From Fibrobacter succinogenes (lineage in GTDB: Bacteria > Fibrobacterota > Fibrobacteria > Fibrobacterales > Fibrobacteraceae): 64,000 nt of DNA. The stretch covers positions 1 through 64,000 of the forward strand of contig NZ_CACZDK010000011.1 of assembly GCF_902779965.1 (NCBI RefSeq), written 5' to 3'. The notes under the pieces are model-generated. The model saw only the letters and a program-made list of their open reading frames with translations. It had not been told where the DNA came from and ran no database searches. The position numbers and the translations under genes are program-made. This document shows positions 61,801-64,000 of the stretch, piece after piece (positions within the stretch are counted from its first letter, which is position 1; each line of letters opens with the position of its first letter).

Positions 61801-63317
61801 TTTTTAATATCGCCGGCCTCAAGCATTCTCTCTTTATCGGCATCGTAAACAAAGTCGTGTACAAAATGCAAATATGCATCATTATACTTTGTTCCATCTT
61901 TTAACATTGCACCGTAATAATGCCTTGACATCTCGTTCATGGAATACGGAATCACTTCATCCGTTAAAAGATTGATATACATGACCGATGAATATTCTGA
62001 CGCCAGCACATCGATAATCGAAAGGTTGACTTCCAATTCCTTTTTCTGGAGTTCTAGCTTTTCGTTCATGCTAAGACGTTCAGATTGGTCCCTATCCACC
62101 GAAGTACTCGTCAACACGAGCGTTACCGGAACACCATCAATCCTATCAAGAACTCTAAATACACTTCGGCACCAAAAGAAAGATCCATCTTCAGTCAAAT
62201 GCTTAAAGATCAACTCACGACTATCATCTTTTGCAAATAGTTGCTTTAGGTAATTGACATCACCCAATTTTTTCCATTGTTCATGATGATCTTTGTGAAC
62301 AAAAGTCAGCGCATTGCTAAAGGCTTCACCGTAACTATAAACTTCCTTAGCTTTATCAATCGTGTTATACTTAGACTGGCGAACTACATGGACCAAAACT
62401 TCTTCAAGATCAATAAGGTAAATACTTGCAAATTCATCGCGTACTTTTTCATTAATTTTTTGGGTAATGACTTCTTCATTTTTATTGACAAAACCCACCA
62501 AAAATTCGTTTTCTTCGCCAATGTCAAAACGCATCACGCGGACTTCGTACCAGCGAGCATACCCAAGCGCGACATCACGGAACAAATAACGGAAACTGTG
62601 TTCGTGAGAAAGGCGTTCAAGAATGCGTTTCCTATCAAGGCCTTCACGTATCATTTTACGATCGGCCGGATGGATTACGTTCATTGCAACAAATTCACCG
62701 GTACTTTCCAAGCTTCCTTCGAGCGGGAAAAAGCCTTTAAGTTCTTCCTTGCAATAAAGCGTTCTAAACGTATTCCTTGTCGGATTAAAGACAAACACAG
62801 ATTCCACTTGCTCGCCAAACTTCATGACAATGCTTTCGTTGAGATGGCGATCAAGTTCGTAGCGCTGTTTTGAACGAATGTCACGATCAACATTGCGCAG
62901 TCTCATCACAATCCCTTTAAGCGCCTTGGATTCATCACGGTCAGCAAAGAAGCCCATTTGGAAATACACTTCTTTGCCGTCAATATCACACTTAAAAGGA
63001 ACTACATACTGCGTTTTTTTTTCAAGATTTTCTAGAATAATTTCACGACGAGTACTTTTATAAAAAACTTCGCGATCACTATCACAAACAAAATTATTGC
63101 AAAGAATATCCAAACGTTTATGGAAATTGCACTCACCCTGAAGAGCAGGGACACGAGTCACAAGAAACGGGCTTATATGAAAGATCTCAACATCGTCATC
63201 TTCAGGATTTTTTTTCAAGTCAACGTAGCAAACACAATCATATTCATCCGCTATGGATTCAATGATTGCGTTACCCTTCTCAATCCAAGACTGTTGGTTC
63301 AAATCTTTTCTTATCAT
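58818..63317 (-). CDS. Multi-sensor hybrid histidine kinase with two receiver domains
   Basis: This 1499-residue protein has no membrane helix and is probably cytosolic. About seven PAS-like sensor modules fill residues 1-970. They come in repeat types: one type near 15-140 and 840-970 (each with KSTRR and an ILENL element), another near 290-430 and 565-700, a third near 432-560 and 705-830 (YSMNE/YSMNK, EMKFVKV). The phospho-accepting His is H995 (NNMSHDIRTP). The ATPase has DNGIGM and TGLGMSI. Receiver 1 has D1286 in VDWNMPE; receiver 2 has D1429 in LMDIQMPG. The kinase lies alone; its response gene is not adjacent. Confidence 0.88.
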   Translation of the reverse strand: MIRKDLNQQSWIEKGNAIIESIADEYDCVCYVDLKKNPEDDDVEIFHISPFLVTRVPALQGECNFHKRLDILCNNFVCDSDREVFYKSTRREIILENLEKKTQYVVPFKCDIDGKEVYFQMGFFADRDESKALKGIVMRLRNVDRDIRSKQRYELDRHLNESIVMKFGEQVESVFVFNPTRNTFRTLYCKEELKGFFPLEGSLESTGEFVAMNVIHPADRKMIREGLDRKRILERLSHEHSFRYLFRDVALGYARWYEVRVMRFDIGEENEFLVGFVNKNEEVITQKINEKVRDEFASIYLIDLEEVLVHVVRQSKYNTIDKAKEVYSYGEAFSNALTFVHKDHHEQWKKLGDVNYLKQLFAKDDSRELIFKHLTEDGSFFWCRSVFRVLDRIDGVPVTLVLTSTSVDRDQSERLSMNEKLELQKKELEVNLSIIDVLASEYSSVMYINLLTDEVIPYSMNEMSRHYYGAMLKDGTKYNDAYLHFVHDFVYDADKERMLEAGDIKNIKAFLRNNKTYVALFRSNLAGQVRYSEMKFVKVNAVNEEPTAMVVAFADRDEEVSARFVHEKIMAEYEAILLCDLSNDTAREILPSKKVDFGDKRQRSTCSYRAYRMVQLVDSEYKDEWLRLASPQYIQRLLAHDDRRELLFKASCFNDPWLSFVMQVVERRNGVATLVIMTFSVVDKKRVEKIQLNKKIAEQKEELERNISIIEALSAEYTSVYYINLETEEITPYSMNKTTANSFGETFKRNVKYSAAYSVYVDKFVSGIYKNRMLQAGSIKNIREQLSKRKSFETMYVNFLNRYCEMKFVKVGDSDHPKFAALGFADKDDVLRKEIQQQAVIQGLAEDFDLVCYIDAVSMRENVYRCTDLFPRVFPEWDKIKGFNERLGVIVEKFVCKDDYELFLKSTRRDVILENLKSKNAYYVNFKADVLGHIEYWQIKFVLTATNPVQIVAGFHSVDEETRKQKKDKEALEKALLMANSASRAKTTFLNNMSHDIRTPMNAIIGFTGLATEHIDNKEQVIDYLSKISRSSEHLLSLINDVLDMSRIESGKMNITDRPESLSDIIHTLKGIVLSDVRSRGQQFVVELENVHNEMIMCDKLRLNQVLLNVVSNAIKYTPEKGIVLMNIKEVSAEPGYAIYEFMVKDNGIGMNEEFLKQIFAPFTRVNSSTVSGIQGTGLGMSITKNIVDMMGGTIEISSREQVGTEVFMTFKFKLCNKPVALAASGKFAGVHCLIINDRPNICRTVDAALKKEGLRFDLCMSGDEALAYIEKSHAANDDYCLILVDWNMPEMKGIQITRQIRKVIGMTVPVVVLTSYDWIDIEKEAIEAGVTSFFAKPLFPSDLHCILQKFCGSSSDLKLDHETLSDEPKKYDFTGRKVMIVEDNILNREISTEILEDRGVEVTAMERGDLAVEKLKYSTVKYDAVLMDIQMPGIDGYEATRQIRKLENPDIANVPIIAMTANAFEEDKRAAMDAGMNDHVAKPVDVEVLCAILAKFFR

Positions 63318-63423
63318 GTCTGCCCCATCCTACAAAATATATGAAAAAAAGCAAAAAAGTTAAGATTTTCCAACAGAACATGCGACAAGCGTCACAAATA
63401 CTTTAAAGTCTGTTTTTTGCGCC

Positions 63424-63633
63424 TTAAAAGTCCATTTTTTCTAGCATTTTTTCGTCGCGATTGTCTTCTAAATGACGCTCTGCGGCCTCTGCTATTTTGG
63501 CGTTATGACCACGTAAAGCAGCAAACGGGCTAAATATTTTAGCACGAGATTCAATCGACATTCGCGGATGCTTCATCAAGAAGTTCCAGTCATCTCGCGG
63601 ATACGGCAAATCAATTATGTCTTTGTAATCCAT
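63424..63633 (-). CDS. YolD-like small protein
   Basis: This 69-residue protein has the pattern HPRMSIESRAKIFSPFAALRGHN (about residues 22-44). YolD-like proteins beside UmuC-type polymerases in Firmicutes carry this pattern. It lies just downstream of a Y-family polymerase on the same strand, separated by repeat DNA, which supports the assignment. No SD is visible before the ATG. Its job is unknown; in other bacteria it is linked to translesion synthesis. Confidence 0.7.
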   Translation of the reverse strand: MDYKDIIDLPYPRDDWNFLMKHPRMSIESRAKIFSPFAALRGHNAKIAEAAERHLEDNRDEKMLEKMDF

Positions 63634-63636
63634 AAA

Positions 63637-63727
63637 AAGTTACTAGTTGATGGATACTAGTTACTAGTGAATTTAAAAAATTTTCTAGCAACTAGTAACT
63701 TCAAGCTCAAAACTGCGGCAAAGCCGC
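63637..63727. repeat. Inverted repeat and GCGGCAAAGCCGC hairpin between polymerase and YolD-like genes
   Basis: AAGTTACTAGTTG (63637-63649) is a perfect 13-bp inverse of CAACTAGTAACTT (63689-63701), with further ACTAGT units between. It resembles the CTAC-rich repeats. The adjacent GCGGCAAAGCCGC hairpin (63715-63727) abuts the polymerase stop. Confidence 0.65.
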
Positions 63728-63728
63728 A

Positions 63729-64000
63729 TCATGCCTTGTGCCCTCCGATTTGTTCGTTGCGTTCACGAGTTGTGGCTCCTTCCTGCATATCCATACCCTT
63801 GAAAATCGCATTCTTGCCAAAGCGCTTTTTTATGGCAATTTGCGCAAGCATCATCTTCTTTTCGCGTTCGACTTTTTTCACATCCGTGAACAAGTCATAG
63901 CTCTCTTGTGTTGCGCTTAAAACATTATTCGCCGTCAAGTTCAAACGTTTCACCGAAAGCATCGGGTTCATGATGCGGTCCGCAAGTTTCATCACCGCTT
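63729..64000 (-). CDS. Y-family DNA polymerase (UmuC/DinB-like), C-terminal fragment at window edge
   Basis: This is the last 90 or so residues of a translesion polymerase; the rest lies to the right. The C-terminal segments SVKRLNLTANNVL, SYDLFTD, KKRFGKNAIFKG and ATTRERNEQIGGHKA match the UmuC/ImpB-type ending (IGGHKA/IGGHRS). Paired with the YolD-like gene it looks like an SOS-type lesion bypass module. The first ATG or GTG seen in the fragment is internal, not the start. Confidence 0.85.
   Translation of the reverse strand, partial: AVMKLADRIMNPMLSVKRLNLTANNVLSATQESYDLFTDVKKVEREKKMMLAQIAIKKRFGKNAIFKGMDMQEGATTRERNEQIGGHKA

Overview
The window looks like a chromosomal segment of a Fibrobacter species (rumen or gut cellulolytic bacterium, Gram-negative envelope). 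The case rests on a combination: a nitrogenase nifH, a type III glutamine synthetase, a regulator of the Fibrobacter-expanded TIGR02147 family translationally coupled to an envelope lipoprotein, secreted proteins with poly-serine linkers, a TonB receptor and Mla-type transport genes. The species name is inference. No rRNA, tRNA, CRISPR array, IS element or prophage was recognised.

Layout. 1-0.95 kb: the 5' end of nifH leaves the window on the minus strand, with a FeMo-cofactor-family protein gene diverging from it. 0.95-11.1 kb: a sulfur-acquisition region with two cysK paralogues, an outer-membrane barrel, two tandem periplasmic binding proteins, one permease and one ATPase, then a PatB-type C-S lyase and a LysR regulator. 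11.2-16 kb: tcdA, a DUF4418/FtsX/LolD-like ABC cassette and a sodium:solute symporter. 16.1-19.7 kb: glnN and a divergent sigma-54 activator sharing a region with twin palindromes. 19.7-23.2 kb: a cobalamin riboswitch, a TonB receptor and a beta-propeller lipoprotein, probably a vitamin B12 uptake unit. 23.3-24.7 kb: a radical SAM/SPASM enzyme followed by a 74-residue proline/lysine-rich peptide, a RiPP-like cassette and the best candidate here for an undescribed system. 24.7-38.1 kb: mixed genes (EamA exporter, poly-Ser lipoprotein, metY, BASS transporter, an AT-rich adenosine deaminase homologue, AspT-type transporter, Nudix, patatin, the TIGR02147/lipoprotein pair, and a trmB-like gene carrying in-frame copies of intergenic repeats). 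38.2-41.1 kb: two envelope or secreted proteins, one an M6-like protease. 41.4-47.6 kb: hisE-hisG, then a tightly overlapping EAL-HDOD/recR/engB/mlaE/mlaF/pyrC string. 47.8-58.3 kb: a Pal-like lipoprotein, a TPR protein paired with a RCK/RyR membrane protein, sbcC-sbcD and rmuC. 58.5-64 kb: a 1499-residue hybrid histidine kinase with about seven sensor modules, and a YolD-like gene beside a Y-family polymerase cut by the window edge.

How the parts fit. Sulfur metabolism dominates: uptake, cysteine synthesis (two cysK), C-S lysis (patB) and homocysteine synthesis (metY) all occur within 28 kb. Two stretches of regulatory DNA about 79% identical and exactly 2050 bp apart precede the barrel-SBP1 and SBP2-cysK2 units, so this part grew by duplication. 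Nitrogen status is a second theme (nifH, glnN, sigma-54 activator). Several families of short intergenic repeats punctuate the window, and two elements have entered the trmB-like reading frame without breaking it.
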